Assembly (NCBI GenBank): GCA_018436725.1
Contig: JAHDKT010000029.1
Span: forward strand, 62,001 to 126,000
Direction: 5' to 3'
From: Synergistaceae bacterium
GTDB taxonomy: Bacteria; Synergistota; Synergistia; Synergistales; Aminobacteriaceae
Length of the DNA stretch: 64,000 bases
Under the pieces are notes generated by a model. That model saw nothing but the letters and a program-made list of their open reading frames with translations. It did no database searches and was not told where the DNA came from. Within the stretch, counting starts at the first letter, position 1; each line of letters begins with the position of its first letter. A program made the position numbers and the translations under genes. Shown one piece after another: positions 24,478-33,755 of the stretch.

Positions 24478-25784
24478 GCAAGGCTTCTCTTCCCGCGCCG
24501 CGTATCCGCTTGGCGAAGTGCGAAGAGCGCAAGAAGGCTGACTGCCAGAAACAGCGCTACTACCAGAAAGCAGACAAGGAAACCGCGTTCCGTAAACTCT
24601 CCGGGCTGCGCACCGGGAAAGAGATTGATGAGAATTCCGGTTCCCCATTGGAAAAGAACGACGACGAAGATGACGATCATATTCATCGTTCCCAGCAGCG
24701 CTCCTGTCTTTGCCGTTTCTACCTGTTCTTTCGCCGCCGAGGCAGCCTGAACGGCGATGAGTCCGTTCGCGGCGCCGATCAGGAAACCGCATGACCCGGC
24801 GACCGACAGAGGAAGGCGCAACGCCACGGAGACCAGCAGCGCGACCCATGATACCGCGTTGAACACCGTCCAGAAGCAGACCCCGCGAAAACGGTCCTCG
24901 GGGCGCCACCAGAAACCTCCCAGAACGGCGGTTCCGATGAACATCCCCACGCTGACGAGCGATGCCCAGTTGCGCGCCGTGGTGGCCGCGACTCCGTAGG
25001 CGGTCTGGTACCAAGAGACCGCCCAGAGCCCCTGGAAAGAGAGCAGAGCCCCTGCGGAGACTGTCCAGAGGATAAGAAGCGCCTTGAGATAGCGTGAACC
25101 TTGGATGATCCTAAGGGCCTCTTTCAGGCGCGAGAGGATGGACTGCGGTTTCTGGCCTGCGGAGGGGGCGCGGCGGACGACGGGATCGAACGTTCGTTCT
25201 TTCCAAAGAAGGATGCTCATGAAGATGCTGAGCGCGGCGAGCCCGGCGAATGTCGCCGGAAGACCGAAAGAGTCCAATGCGAGCCCGAGGGGGGCGACGG
25301 ATGCGACGGCGCCGAACGCGCCGACGGAGATGGTGATGCTGGAATAAAAAACGTACTTTTCCGGGGAGAACGCGCCGGCCTGGTAGACGAGGGCGCCTCC
25401 GAACATAGGAGCCAGGCCGAGTCCGGTGAACAGACGCCAGGCGCCCAGAGTCCACTCGGAGGAACGAAGCACCAGCAGAAGGGTTCCCGCCGCGGCGACC
25501 AGCATTCCGGCGGCAACAACGCGAAGCGGACCGAAACGATCATGCAGGGCTCCGGAGACCGACTGCATCACCGAGTAGGCGTAGTAGTACAGACTGGAAA
25601 TGAAGCCGGTGAGCGCGGCGCTCATACCGAGCGTCGAGGCTTGCTGGGGAAGAACGACGGAAGCCGAGATCCGGAAGAAGAAAGAGAAGAAGTAGGCGCT
25701 TACCAGGCAGAGAAACAGAAAGTGCGCACGGCGCGACGATATGCGGTGCGATTCGTTGTTTGACGATGATGATCCATATGCCAT
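24474..25784 (-). CDS. MFS transporter
   Basis: 436 residues, about 12 membrane helices. Motif A is seen in GALHDRFGPLRVVAAG between helices 2 and 3. The start is ATG 25784, 10 bases after GGAGGT; the upstream part of the frame has no ribosome site. Substrate unknown; the general fold fits the nitrate/oxalate/sugar-phosphate-like MFS groups. It diverges from the iron operon, but nothing ties it to iron. Confidence 0.82.
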   Translation of the reverse strand: MAYGSSSSNNESHRISSRRAHFLFLCLVSAYFFSFFFRISASVVLPQQASTLGMSAALTGFISSLYYYAYSVMQSVSGALHDRFGPLRVVAAGMLVAAAGTLLLVLRSSEWTLGAWRLFTGLGLAPMFGGALVYQAGAFSPEKYVFYSSITISVGAFGAVASVAPLGLALDSFGLPATFAGLAALSIFMSILLWKERTFDPVVRRAPSAGQKPQSILSRLKEALRIIQGSRYLKALLILWTVSAGALLSFQGLWAVSWYQTAYGVAATTARNWASLVSVGMFIGTAVLGGFWWRPEDRFRGVCFWTVFNAVSWVALLVSVALRLPLSVAGSCGFLIGAANGLIAVQAASAAKEQVETAKTGALLGTMNMIVIFVVVLFQWGTGILINLFPGAQPGEFTERGFLVCFLVVALFLAVSLLALFALRQADTRRGKRSLA

Positions 25785-26019
25785 GAAGAAAGTTACCTCC
25801 TTCGTCGCGGTCTTCGGGGCGTGGAACCTGGTTATCGCCCGAAAGGCGTTCGCCGCGAGCGCTTCGTTCCGCTCGTCATGCCGCATCTTACATCAAAACC
25901 GAAGAAGACGGTAGTCATGACATGTTGTGGTAGTAGTCCGATAGTCCGGCAAAGAGAACGAATGCGGCTACTGACGGAGAATCTGCGGTGTTTTTTCGTA
26001 GAATGTGCGGCGTGCACTC

Positions 26020-26048
26020 TTGACAGAAATCGAAGCCCGAAGTAAGAT
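26020..26048 (+). promoter_or_regulatory. Sigma-70-type promoter of the iron-uptake operon
   Basis: A perfect TTGACA (26020-26025), a 17-base spacer and TAAGAT (26043-26048). Confidence 0.75.
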
Positions 26049-26080
26049 AACTCTAACCAAAAGTATGTACGCTCTTACTT
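26040..26080. promoter_or_regulatory. Dyad overlapping the -10 box, candidate DtxR-family operator
   Basis: AAGTAAGA (26040-26047) and TCTTACTT (26073-26080) are perfect 8-base inverted copies flanking the predicted transcript start of the gene for a DtxR-type regulator. Negative autoregulation by iron is a reasonable inference. Confidence 0.5.
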
Positions 26081-26104
26081 AGTGATATGAAAGGAGAGAA
26101 TGTC

Positions 26105-26803
26105 GTGCCTGTTTCGTCCCGCATCGAGGACTATATGGAGACGATCTTCGCCATAGAGATTTCCGGGCGGGAGGCGACGGTGACCGACCTCTCGAACACG
26201 CTCGGCGTTGCCAAAGCTACGGTTGTCGCCGCTGTTCGGCGTCTCGTAGCGGCCTCTCTCGCCACTCACGAACGGTACGGCGCACTAGCGCTCACCGACG
26301 AGGGAAGAAGACGCGCTCTCGATATTTATCGGCGTCACGAACATCTCACCTTTCTTTTTCACGATATTCTCGGTTTCGAACCTGAACGTGCGATGTCTAT
26401 AGCCTGCGCCATGGAACACGAACTTGACGAAAAGTCGGAGGGGAGAATTCTCGGCTTTGTCGACTATCTGGTGAAAGCGCGCAGAGAAGGGCGTTCCTGG
26501 GTTAAGGATCTCCTCTCGGCGATGGGAGATGAAAGGAAGCTCCCCAGGCCGCTTTCCATGCTTCCGAACGGAGGGCGGGGTGTTGTAACCCGCGTTACGG
26601 CGGGCGGCCCCCTGCGTCAAAGGCTGCTTGAAATGGGTTTTGTCCCGGGGACCGAGGTGTGTCATTCCGGTACCGCTCCCTTGGGCGATCCGCTCGTTGT
26701 GCGAGTTCGCGGGTGCGAGGTGGCTTTGCGAAAGACGGAGGCTGTCTCCGTATGGATTTGCCCGGTCGCGGGGGAGGTTCCGGAGGCGGAATCGTCCTGC
26801 TGA
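26105..26803 (+). CDS. DtxR family iron-dependent regulator fused to a FeoA (SH3-like) domain
   Basis: 232 residues from GTG 26105, 6 bases after AAAGGAGAG; ATG 26087 lies before that ribosome site. The N-terminal winged helix (about 1-65: DYMETIFAIE, LGVAKATVVAAVRRL) and metal/dimer domain (about 66-140, with HEHLTFLFHDILG and CAMEHELDE) are typical of the family. Residues about 160-225 form a FeoA-like domain (RLLEMGFVPGTEV). It probably represses this operon when ferrous iron or manganese is abundant. Sixteen bases separate it from feoA. Confidence 0.88.
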   Translation: MPVSSRIEDYMETIFAIEISGREATVTDLSNTLGVAKATVVAAVRRLVAASLATHERYGALALTDEGRRRALDIYRRHEHLTFLFHDILGFEPERAMSIACAMEHELDEKSEGRILGFVDYLVKARREGRSWVKDLLSAMGDERKLPRPLSMLPNGGRGVVTRVTAGGPLRQRLLEMGFVPGTEVCHSGTAPLGDPLVVRVRGCEVALRKTEAVSVWICPVAGEVPEAESSC

Positions 26804-26818
26804 ACGACGAGAGAGGAG

Positions 26819-27052
26819 ATGGGCGATATGTGTCCGATTACTGTGATGTCGGAGGGAGCGGAGGTCACTGTGGCGCGTGTGACCGGCGGCGGAGAATCTT
26901 CGAGGCGGCTTTCCGAACTGGGGTTGATTCCGGGCGCGAAGGTGCGGATAGTTCAGAACGGAGGAGGACCTCTTCTTCTTAAAGTCGGCGATTCCCGTTT
27001 TGCGCTCGGTCAGGGGATGGCGCTTAAAGTTTTCGTGGACGGAAACTGTTAG
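26819..27052 (+). CDS. feoA: FeoA family ferrous iron transport protein
   Basis: 77 residues (74 if ATG 26828, which has the better distance to GAGAGGAG, is used). A single SH3-like FeoA domain with RRLSELGLIPGAKVRIV and GMALKVFV. It is a small cytoplasmic protein thought to support FeoB. A terminator-like hairpin follows, so it may be made in larger amounts than the downstream genes. Confidence 0.9.
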   Translation: MGDMCPITVMSEGAEVTVARVTGGGESSRRLSELGLIPGAKVRIVQNGGGPLLLKVGDSRFALGQGMALKVFVDGNC

Positions 27053-27063
27053 GAGGAAAGCTC

Positions 27064-27086
27064 AAGGACCGGAAAGGTCCTTTTTT
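27064..27086 (+). terminator. Terminator or attenuator inside the feo operon
   Basis: AAGGACC (27064-27070) pairs with GGTCCTT (27076-27082), with a five-base loop and a TTTTTT run. It lies 12 bases after the first feoA stop. Confidence 0.8.
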
Positions 27087-27135
27087 CAGGTTTTTCAAAG
27101 AGTTAGAGAATGAAAACAAAGAACGGAGGAGTATC

Positions 27136-27426
27136 ATGGGTTTTTCATGCAGTTGTTCCGGCGGAAGTGAAAAAGCGCTCAGCACTCTTGAAATCGGAGA
27201 GGGAGGGATAGTGTCCAAGATCGTCGGCGACGGAAGCCTCAAACGTCGTATTCTTGAGATGGGGTTGGTTCCGGGAACGCAGATACGCGTTGAACGCAAG
27301 GCGCCCTTCAACGATCCGGTCTCCGTGTGGTTCAGAGGATATGAGTTGAGTCTGCGTGTCGACGAAGCGAATGCGGTGCTCGTTCGTCCCTCGGGATGCG
27401 CATCCTGTCCGGAGGGGTCCCGATGA
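27136..27426 (+). CDS. feoA: Second FeoA family protein, Cys-bearing ends
   Basis: 96 residues with a FeoA core ([21 protein letters not shown]). Unlike its neighbour it has Cys residues at both ends (FSCSCSGG and SGCASCPEG), which could bind metal. The last four bases overlap the feoB start (ATGA), so it is coupled to feoB and is the more likely direct partner. Confidence 0.88.
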   Translation: MGFSCSCSGGSEKALSTLEIGEGGIVSKIVGDGSLKRRILEMGLVPGTQIRVERKAPFNDPVSVWFRGYELSLRVDEANAVLVRPSGCASCPEGSR

Positions 27427-29450
27427 GCTGGACGATCGCGCTCGCCGGGAACCCCAATACTGGGAAAACGAGTCTTTTCAACGCCCTCACCGGTTCCAAC
27501 CAGCATGTGGGCAATTGGCCCGGAGTGACCGTCGAGCGGAAGGAAGGGCGTTTCCGTTCCTCCGGCGAGGAAGTGACGGTGGTCGATCTCCCGGGTATTT
27601 ACAGCCTGGGAGCCGCATCGCTCGACGAAGAGATCGCGGCCGACTATCTGTTGCGGAATCGTCCCGACCTTGCCGTCGTGGTGGCGGACGCCTCCAATCT
27701 TGAGCGCAGTCTCTACCTGGCGGTGCAGATGCTGGAGATCGGTACCCCGCTCGTTCTGGCGCTGAACATGATGGACATGGCTGTGGAAAAAGGTATTCTT
27801 ATCGATGCGGCGAGGCTTGGCGCGCTTCTGGGCGTTCCGGTCGTGCCGACCGTCGCCCGCAGGAAGGAAGGAATCGAAGAGTTGAAGGAGCGGATCGTTC
27901 TCTCTCTTCGGGAGAAAAGATCTTCTTCTTCGTTTTCCCTCCCGTACGGAGAACGCTTGAATCCGTTGTTCGACGCGCTCGAATCATTCCTGACCGGGCG
28001 GCCGGAACTCATCCCGGGCCTTTCCGCCCGCTCCGCGGCTGTGAAGTTTATCGAGGGAGATGCGGCTCTTCTTGCCGCTGCGGAGAGCAAAGGTCTCCGT
28101 AAAGAGATGGACGCTCTCTTCGCGGAGAGAGGACGTAAAGTGGAGGAGGAGCTGGGGTACGATCTTCAAACGGCCGTCATAGAGAGGCGATGGGGGTTTG
28201 TTTCCGGTGTAACCGCCGAAGCGGTGAAGCGCGATCTCTCGCTCAAGGCCCGTCTGACGCTCTCCGACCGAATCGACCGCGTGGTGACTTCGAGGGCGCT
28301 GGGCCTGCCGCTCTTCTTCTTGGTTACTTGGGCGGTCTTTCGTCTGACGTATGCGCTTGGCGACCCCTTGGTCGAAATCCTGGAGGGAGTGTTCGAATCT
28401 CTGGGGAAATGGTCGGGCGAGCTTCTTGCGGGGGCCGGTTTTTCGGAGATAGTCTCGTCCTTCGTTCAGGACGGGCTCGTAGGTGGACTCGGTTCAGTCG
28501 TCGTCTTCTTTCCCCATATCTTCATCCTCTTCGCTTTTATCGCCTTGCTGGAGGATTCCGGGTATATGGCGCGAGGAGCCTTCGTTATGGACAGGGTCAT
28601 GCACCTGATGGGGCTGCACGGCAAGAGCTTCATCCCCATGCTCATGGGATTCGGCTGCAACGTCCCGTCGATGATGGCGACTCGTATTCTCGAACAGCCG
28701 AGAGACAGGATGATCACGCTGCTCGTGCTGCCGTTCATGAGCTGCTCCGCGCGTCTGCCCGTTTTCGTCCTTTTCGCCGGAGTGTTCTTCGGAGCGTATG
28801 CGGGGACGGTCGTCTTCTCTCTGTACGTTCTGGGAATCCTCGTGGCGGTGCTCGCCGCCAAGGCGCTGGGCAGTACGCTCTTCAAAGGGGAGTCGTCGCA
28901 GCTTGTCATGGAGCTTCCTCCGTACCATGTGCCCTCCCTCTCGATGGTGCTGCGCCACGCGTGGGAGCGGGGTTTTCTCTTCCTTCGGAAGGCGGGGACG
29001 TTCATTCTCCTCTCCGTGATCGCCGTTTGGGCTCTGGCAAGCTTCCCCTGGGGTGTCGAGTACGGATCCTCCGAGAGCGTCGTCGGCCGTCTCGGGCATG
29101 TTTTAGCGCCTCTTTTCGCACCCGCAGGCTTCGGCTTCTGGCAGGCCGCTGTTGCGCTCTTCTTCGGTTTCCTCGCGAAAGAGGTTGTTGTGGGAACGTT
29201 GGGCGCGCTTCTCGGCTCGGGCGAGGCCGGACTCGCGGCGGCCCTTCCCGCGTTGTTCACGCCGCTTTCCGCGTACGCTTTTCTGGTGATGACCCTGCTG
29301 TACGTTCCGTGCGTCGCGGCCGTGGCCGCCTTTCGCAGAGAAACCGGGAGCTGGGGGTGGACGTTGTTCATGATCGCCTACACCACGCTTGTCGGGTACG
29401 GCGGGGCTGTGTTGGTGTATCAGGGCGGGAAACTCCTGGGGCTGGGGTAG
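27423..29450 (+). CDS. feoB: Ferrous iron transporter FeoB
   Basis: 675 residues from ATG 27423. The N-terminal G domain has G1 GNPNTGKTS, the switch I region [12 protein letters not shown]3 DLPG and G4 NMMD, then a helical spacer (to about 260). The membrane part has two Gate-type repeats, including [13 protein letters not shown] and [15 protein letters not shown] with the conserved Cys. It imports Fe2+ across the inner membrane, which suits an anaerobe with many iron-sulfur enzymes. Confidence 0.96.
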   Translation: MSWTIALAGNPNTGKTSLFNALTGSNQHVGNWPGVTVERKEGRFRSSGEEVTVVDLPGIYSLGAASLDEEIAADYLLRNRPDLAVVVADASNLERSLYLAVQMLEIGTPLVLALNMMDMAVEKGILIDAARLGALLGVPVVPTVARRKEGIEELKERIVLSLREKRSSSSFSLPYGERLNPLFDALESFLTGRPELIPGLSARSAAVKFIEGDAALLAAAESKGLRKEMDALFAERGRKVEEELGYDLQTAVIERRWGFVSGVTAEAVKRDLSLKARLTLSDRIDRVVTSRALGLPLFFLVTWAVFRLTYALGDPLVEILEGVFESLGKWSGELLAGAGFSEIVSSFVQDGLVGGLGSVVVFFPHIFILFAFIALLEDSGYMARGAFVMDRVMHLMGLHGKSFIPMLMGFGCNVPSMMATRILEQPRDRMITLLVLPFMSCSARLPVFVLFAGVFFGAYAGTVVFSLYVLGILVAVLAAKALGSTLFKGESSQLVMELPPYHVPSLSMVLRHAWERGFLFLRKAGTFILLSVIAVWALASFPWGVEYGSSESVVGRLGHVLAPLFAPAGFGFWQAAVALFFGFLAKEVVVGTLGALLGSGEAGLAAALPALFTPLSAYAFLVMTLLYVPCVAAVAAFRRETGSWGWTLFMIAYTTLVGYGGAVLVYQGGKLLGLG

Positions 29451-29489
29451 GTATTTCTTCATCGGCATTTTTACTGAAACGCTCCGCCG

Positions 29490-29530
29490 CGGACCCCCTT
29501 TTCAGAAGAAACGGGGGTCCGTCTCGTTTC
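29490..29530 (+). terminator. Terminator of the feo operon
   Basis: A perfect 9-bp stem CGGACCCCC (29490-29498) with GGGGGTCCG (29513-29521), followed by TCTCGTTTC. Confidence 0.75.
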
Positions 29531-29534
29531 GATA

Positions 29535-29543
29535 TGGTACAAT
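29535..29543 (+). promoter_or_regulatory. Extended -10 promoter element before the DUF2156/type II secretion operon
   Basis: TGGTACAAT: a TACAAT box (29538-29543) with the TG extension and no good -35. It is the only promoter-like element found upstream of the secretion operon. Confidence 0.45.
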
Positions 29544-29616
29544 ACGCGATGTCCGAAAAAGGGCGCCGCTATGTCTTCGGAGCCCTTCGGCGCTGTAGCG
29601 AAAGGAAGATGTTTCC

Positions 29617-30492
29617 ATGCCGTTTTCTTTTTCTTCGATCTCTCTGGAGAGGGCGGATGAGTATCGGCGGCTTTACTCCAAGTCTCCCCGGAAATCCGCA
29701 TGGTACTCTTTCGGAAGCCTCTGGGCGTGGCGAAATATCTACGGTTTCGAGTGGGCGTTCGAAGAGGAAGTCTGCTGGATTCGTACGCGGAACGGCGCTT
29801 TGTGGGCCCCGGTGGGACCATGGAACGATATCGATTGGAAAAAAGCGCTTCCTCGCCTTTTCCCCGAGGGGAGAGTCTTTTTTTATGTGCCGGACGGTCT
29901 TGGCCGCCTCTGGAGGGATACCTTCCGCGGAAGAGTGACGATAGGAGAAGACCGTTCGCAGTGGGAGTATCTCCATTCGCTCCGCGAGCTTGTCGAGCTG
30001 AAGGGAAATCGCTTTTCCCGGAAGAGAAGTCACTTCGTCCAGTTCGTTCGGAAGTATCCCTTCCGGTATCGTTCTCTGGAAGGGGATGCGATCCAGGAGG
30101 TTCTGGAAGGTCAGGCTCTCTGGATGAAAGAACAGCCCGCCTCTCCCGCTCTCGAAAGGGAGGATGTCGCGGTTCGCGAACTTGTCGCCCAACGCGGTTT
30201 TATTCCCGGACTTCTTGCGGGGTTTATCGAGGTCGGAAACTGTCCTGCGGCGTATACTATAGGAGAAGCGCTCGACAACGAGACGATCGTGATCCACTTC
30301 GAGAAGGCGCTGAGGCGCTATAGCGGGGCGTATCAAGCGATAAACAGGATGTTTCTGGAGAAAACCGCGGGCTCGTTCACCTTGGTGAACCGCGAAGAGG
30401 ATATGGGCGACGAAGGGATGCGGGTAGCGAAGATGTCCTATCACCCGGTGGATTTTTTAAGGAAGTGCACGCTCTCATGGTTTCCCGAGTGA
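29617..30492 (+). CDS. DUF2156/LPG_synthase_C-type acyltransferase-fold protein
   Basis: 291 residues, resembling the C-terminal catalytic GNAT-like fold of phosphatidylglycerol lysyltransferases (DUF2156): LVELKGNRFSRKRSHFVQFVRKYP and YQAINRMFLEKTAG fit the family. It lacks the membrane half, so it may transfer aminoacyl groups from charged tRNA to a soluble or peptide target rather than to lipid; this is inference. Its 3' end overlaps the first secretion gene, so it belongs to the same transcript. Confidence 0.75.
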   Translation: MPFSFSSISLERADEYRRLYSKSPRKSAWYSFGSLWAWRNIYGFEWAFEEEVCWIRTRNGALWAPVGPWNDIDWKKALPRLFPEGRVFFYVPDGLGRLWRDTFRGRVTIGEDRSQWEYLHSLRELVELKGNRFSRKRSHFVQFVRKYPFRYRSLEGDAIQEVLEGQALWMKEQPASPALEREDVAVRELVAQRGFIPGLLAGFIEVGNCPAAYTIGEALDNETIVIHFEKALRRYSGAYQAINRMFLEKTAGSFTLVNREEDMGDEGMRVAKMSYHPVDFLRKCTLSWFPE

Positions 30493-31100
30493 ACAATGCC
30501 CCAGTTCGGCTTCATCCGAGGGGCTTTACCATGATAGAGGTACTCGTCGTCGTGGCGCTCTTCGGTATTATCGCGGCCGTCGCGCTCGCTCCGGCCGTGG
30601 CGGTTGTCCGGCGTTTCGAGGATGTTCGCGCCGAGGAGGCACGGGAGCAGCGCATGACGTATTTCTTACGAAGAATACCGGACGAATTACGTGCTTCTCC
30701 GAAGGAATTTATCGATGGTCCTGCGGTTGTGCTTGTTCGCAGAGATGTTCTTGGAGGAGCCGCCGATGATCGCCTCGCGTTTTGGAGCGACCGGGGAGAG
30801 GAGCCCGGAGTCCGTGCGATTCGTCTTTTCCAGCCCGGTGCGGGAAGAACCGGAGACCCGGGAGTGTATCGATGGGTTCTTCCGTTGCAGTCTCCGAACA
30901 CGGTAAATTGGGAAATGCTCGATCCTCGGGAAGGGCGTCTGCTTTTTGCGGGGGCCGAATCCTTGAGATTCGCAGTGCTTGAATTCGATTCGAGCGAGTG
31001 GAGCGACGAGTATTCCGGGCCTCGTCCGAGAGGTATTCGAATAACGGTGAAAACGGGAGAGGAGGAGTTCGTCCATGAAGACTGGCTTCCTCCTCGATAG
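30477..31100 (+). CDS. gspJ: Type II secretion minor pseudopilin, GspJ-like
   Basis: About 207 residues. A prepilin signal (RGFTMIEVLVVVALFG) with Glu at +5 of the mature protein and a hydrophobic helix, then a beta-rich domain fitting GspJ. It would sit at the tip of the pseudopilus. The start is uncertain: GTG 30465, ATG 30477 and GTG 30489 are in frame, with AAGGAA at 30459-30464. It overlaps both neighbours. No GspH gene is seen. Confidence 0.75.
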   Translation: MVSRVNNAPVRLHPRGFTMIEVLVVVALFGIIAAVALAPAVAVVRRFEDVRAEEAREQRMTYFLRRIPDELRASPKEFIDGPAVVLVRRDVLGGAADDRLAFWSDRGEEPGVRAIRLFQPGAGRTGDPGVYRWVLPLQSPNTVNWEMLDPREGRLLFAGAESLRFAVLEFDSSEWSDEYSGPRPRGIRITVKTGEEEFVHEDWLPPR

Positions 31101-32010
31101 ACCTTACCGCAGAAAAAAAAGCGGCATGGTACTTCTCTCCGTGCTGCTGATAGCCGTTTTTCTTGTTTCCGCATCCACGGGTTTCGCTGTGTTCGCGCGG
31201 CGGACCATGAGACGTTTCGACAGAGAACAGAGGGCGTTCACCGCCCGCATGCTCTCCGAGGTAGTATTGGATGCTGCGAAGGCGATTCTCTCGATGCACA
31301 TGGGCAAAGCCCACTCGGCGGGAGACGAACTCTTTGCCTCGCGCAGGTTCGAGTTTCCGGATATCGGGGTGGTCGTGACGATGAAGATCGACCCTCTTGA
31401 CGACAAGATCCCTCTAAATAAACTTTTTTTACCTGACGGTAAGACTCTTCGGCGCGAGATAGAGGTTCCGTGGGCCGGCATATGGCGGGAAGTCGGAGCC
31501 GAACATCTGGAAACTACGATTCTCGATTTTTTAGACAAGGATACCGAGCCACGACTGGGAGGAAACGAGAAACCGAATTTTCTGAACCGTTCGCTTCTTT
31601 CCTTGGAAGAACTCCTGCTCGCCCCGGGAGTAACTCCGGAAATACTTTCCGGTTTCGGAGGAAGGCCGGGTGTCCGATCTTTGGCTACGGTATGGTCCTC
31701 GGGCAAGATCAATCTCAACACAGCTCCCGTAGAGGTTCTGTCTATTCTGGAAGGACTGGACGGAAAACTTGCGGTACAGATAGTCGACAGAAGAACGGAA
31801 AAGCCTCTGGAATCGATAATCGATCTTGCAACGATGCCGGGCTTTCCGGTGGACGCTGTGCCTAAACTGATGAACCTGGCTACGTTCAGGAGCGACTGGT
31901 TTCGTGTATCCTTCGATGTCCTTTTCGAGGATGGCGAGATTCTCACGTTCCGGAGTATACTGAACGGAAAGCCGTTTGCATGGAAAACAGTCCGATGGGA
32001 GGAGCCGTAG
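31075..32010 (+). CDS. gspK: Type II secretion pseudopilus tip protein GspK
   Basis: 311 residues. The N-terminus KKSGMVLLSVLLIAVF is prepilin-like but has Ser instead of Glu at +5, as expected for GspK, the tip subunit. The helix-hairpin-helix-like stretch KINLNTAPVEVLSILEGL and a second SAM-like part are diagnostic. It overlaps the 3' end of gspJ by 26 bases. Confidence 0.87.
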   Translation: MKTGFLLDRPYRRKKSGMVLLSVLLIAVFLVSASTGFAVFARRTMRRFDREQRAFTARMLSEVVLDAAKAILSMHMGKAHSAGDELFASRRFEFPDIGVVVTMKIDPLDDKIPLNKLFLPDGKTLRREIEVPWAGIWREVGAEHLETTILDFLDKDTEPRLGGNEKPNFLNRSLLSLEELLLAPGVTPEILSGFGGRPGVRSLATVWSSGKINLNTAPVEVLSILEGLDGKLAVQIVDRRTEKPLESIIDLATMPGFPVDAVPKLMNLATFRSDWFRVSFDVLFEDGEILTFRSILNGKPFAWKTVRWEEP

Positions 32011-32019
32011 ATAGGACCG

Positions 32020-33210
32020 ATGCAGATATCCACATATTTTTTAAAGCGCCCGGAGGGCTGGATTTCTCTTTCATCCTCTGTTCCGTCCGTGGAAAATAGG
32101 GCAACGGAATCCGTGCCGTCCGGAGGGGCTTTGCTTCTTTCCCCTCTCAGAACGGCGTCTGTTCATTCTTTCTCATTTTCTTTCAGGTCTGCCAACGACG
32201 TTCGAAATGCTCTTTCTCTCCGATTTCGCCCTCTTCTGTCGGGGGAGGAGGATGTGGAGATAGTTCCGCTCTTCACGGGAAGCAATAAGGGCGGTTCGGA
32301 CGGCGTGGCTCTTTGTATTTGCGGAGCGGAGATTCCTGGTGACGAACCGGGGTTTTCGTTGCAGAGCAACGTTGTTTGGCCGCTGCCGCTGGCTCTCGCC
32401 GCCGCAGTGAAGGGCGAAGGAGGGGCAGTGTTTCGCGATGATTATGTGTGCGCCTCTGCTTTTTTCCGAAACGGTTTGCCGGTGTTTATCCGTACCAGGC
32501 CGTCCGTTCCCGATGACGGCGGTATCGACGCGGAAGCGCGCAGGATTGAGGAGTACGCCGCCGCAATAGGAGTCGAGCTATCGCCGGAAGGTATATGGCG
32601 CTCTTCGCAAACGGAAGCGCTATTGGATTCGGCGCGAGAGACGGTAAAACAATTTCCCAGGCTGCTGGAGCTTAATATTTCACGCCCGGCTCTTGCGGCT
32701 TCGCTTGCACGAGAGCGTACAGCGCGGATGCTTTTGAAAATCCTCGGATGGACAGCAGCGGCAGGGTTTTTTTTAAGTATTATTCAGTTCTCGTTATTAT
32801 TTCAACTGCGCGCATCTCTGGAGAGCTTTTCCAAAGAAGGCGCATCGCTCTATAGAGAAGTTCTCGGCCAGAACGAACGGATCGTGGACCCTCTTTCACA
32901 GGCTCGAGGAAAGCTCGCGGAACTTAAAGGACAGGGAAAGACGGAGAACACTTTATCGCGCATGCTTTCCCATCTAGGAAGAACGTGGCTTGACGGCGAT
33001 CAAAGAAAAGGAGATTTTCCGATACTCGAACAACTGCGGTATACGGGCGACGGGGCCGATATCACTGGAACCGCCGAGAAAATGGAATCGATACAGGCCT
33101 TACGGACAAACGCGGACGGAGGCGGGTATCGCGCCACTCTCGGGGATATTCAGCAAATACCGGGCGGAGGTCTTCGTTTCACACTCTCATTGAGGAGGGA
33201 TTCGCAGTGA
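32020..33210 (+). CDS. gspL: Type II secretion inner-membrane protein GspL-like
   Basis: 396 residues. A diverged actin-like cytoplasmic domain (about 1-220) is followed by one membrane helix (about 243-263: ILGWTAAAGFFLSIIQFSLL) and a periplasmic coiled coil plus ferredoxin-like domain. It links the GspE ATPase to the membrane platform. Sequence similarity to known GspL is low; the assignment rests on layout and on the position before GspM. The stop overlaps gspM (GTGA). Confidence 0.72.
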   Translation: MQISTYFLKRPEGWISLSSSVPSVENRATESVPSGGALLLSPLRTASVHSFSFSFRSANDVRNALSLRFRPLLSGEEDVEIVPLFTGSNKGGSDGVALCICGAEIPGDEPGFSLQSNVVWPLPLALAAAVKGEGGAVFRDDYVCASAFFRNGLPVFIRTRPSVPDDGGIDAEARRIEEYAAAIGVELSPEGIWRSSQTEALLDSARETVKQFPRLLELNISRPALAASLARERTARMLLKILGWTAAAGFFLSIIQFSLLFQLRASLESFSKEGASLYREVLGQNERIVDPLSQARGKLAELKGQGKTENTLSRMLSHLGRTWLDGDQRKGDFPILEQLRYTGDGADITGTAEKMESIQALRTNADGGGYRATLGDIQQIPGGGLRFTLSLRRDSQ

Positions 33211-33755
33211 AGTTCTCCTCATTTTTCTCGAATTCTTTTTTTGATACGTTCTTTGGAGGGTTGGACAACTCTTCATGGAAGAAGAAGGCATTTTTTTTAT
33301 TTCTTTTTGCGCTTTTGGCTTGGGGCGCCGCATTTTCTTTTTGGAGCGACGCCGAAGAGCTTCGCCTTCGCCGTTCTTTGCAAAGAGCCAGGTTCAACGA
33401 CCTAGTGACCATGCTTCGCGAATATTCGGCTCTCAGGGCGACGAGCGCCGCTACCGGAGCGAACGCTCCTCTGGAAAAGGTAGCGGAAGGAGAGCTGCTG
33501 ACCGTGATTTCAAACGTGGTAAGCGATCTGGGTTTACGTTCGAATATGGTCAGTCTGAGTACCGCAGCGGCGAGGGGGGGGCGGAACGCTGTTTCCATTA
33601 CTCTTGAGGGACTTTCCGCCGAAAATTTCGCGATGTTCCTCCAAGAGATGGACAGGCGGGGTATCGCGGTCTTTTCCGCAGACCTCAGGGCTGTACGGGT
33701 AAGCGAGGAGAAACGGACTCTTACGGTCTTCCTCTTGCTGGGGGGCGCATCATGA
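33207..33755 (+). CDS. gspM: Type II secretion inner-membrane protein GspM-like
   Basis: 182 residues. A single membrane helix (about 29-46), a coiled-coil linker, and a small alpha/beta domain (about 100-180) fit GspM/PilO. It would pair with GspL in the platform. Overlaps at both ends (GTGA with gspL, ATGA with gspN) show tight coupling. Weak sequence conservation is usual for this subunit. Confidence 0.7.
   Translation: MKFSSFFSNSFFDTFFGGLDNSSWKKKAFFLFLFALLAWGAAFSFWSDAEELRLRRSLQRARFNDLVTMLREYSALRATSAATGANAPLEKVAEGELLTVISNVVSDLGLRSNMVSLSTAAARGGRNAVSITLEGLSAENFAMFLQEMDRRGIAVFSADLRAVRVSEEKRTLTVFLLLGGAS

Larger units (their letters stand above)
25785..26104. other. Intergenic region between MFS and iron operons
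   Basis: 320 bases. The right end carries the feo operon promoter and a dyad, listed separately. Around 25912-25940 a GTCATGAC palindrome and a direct repeat of ATAGTCCG-like sequence occur, with no assigned role. No clear promoter for the MFS gene was found. Confidence 0.4.
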
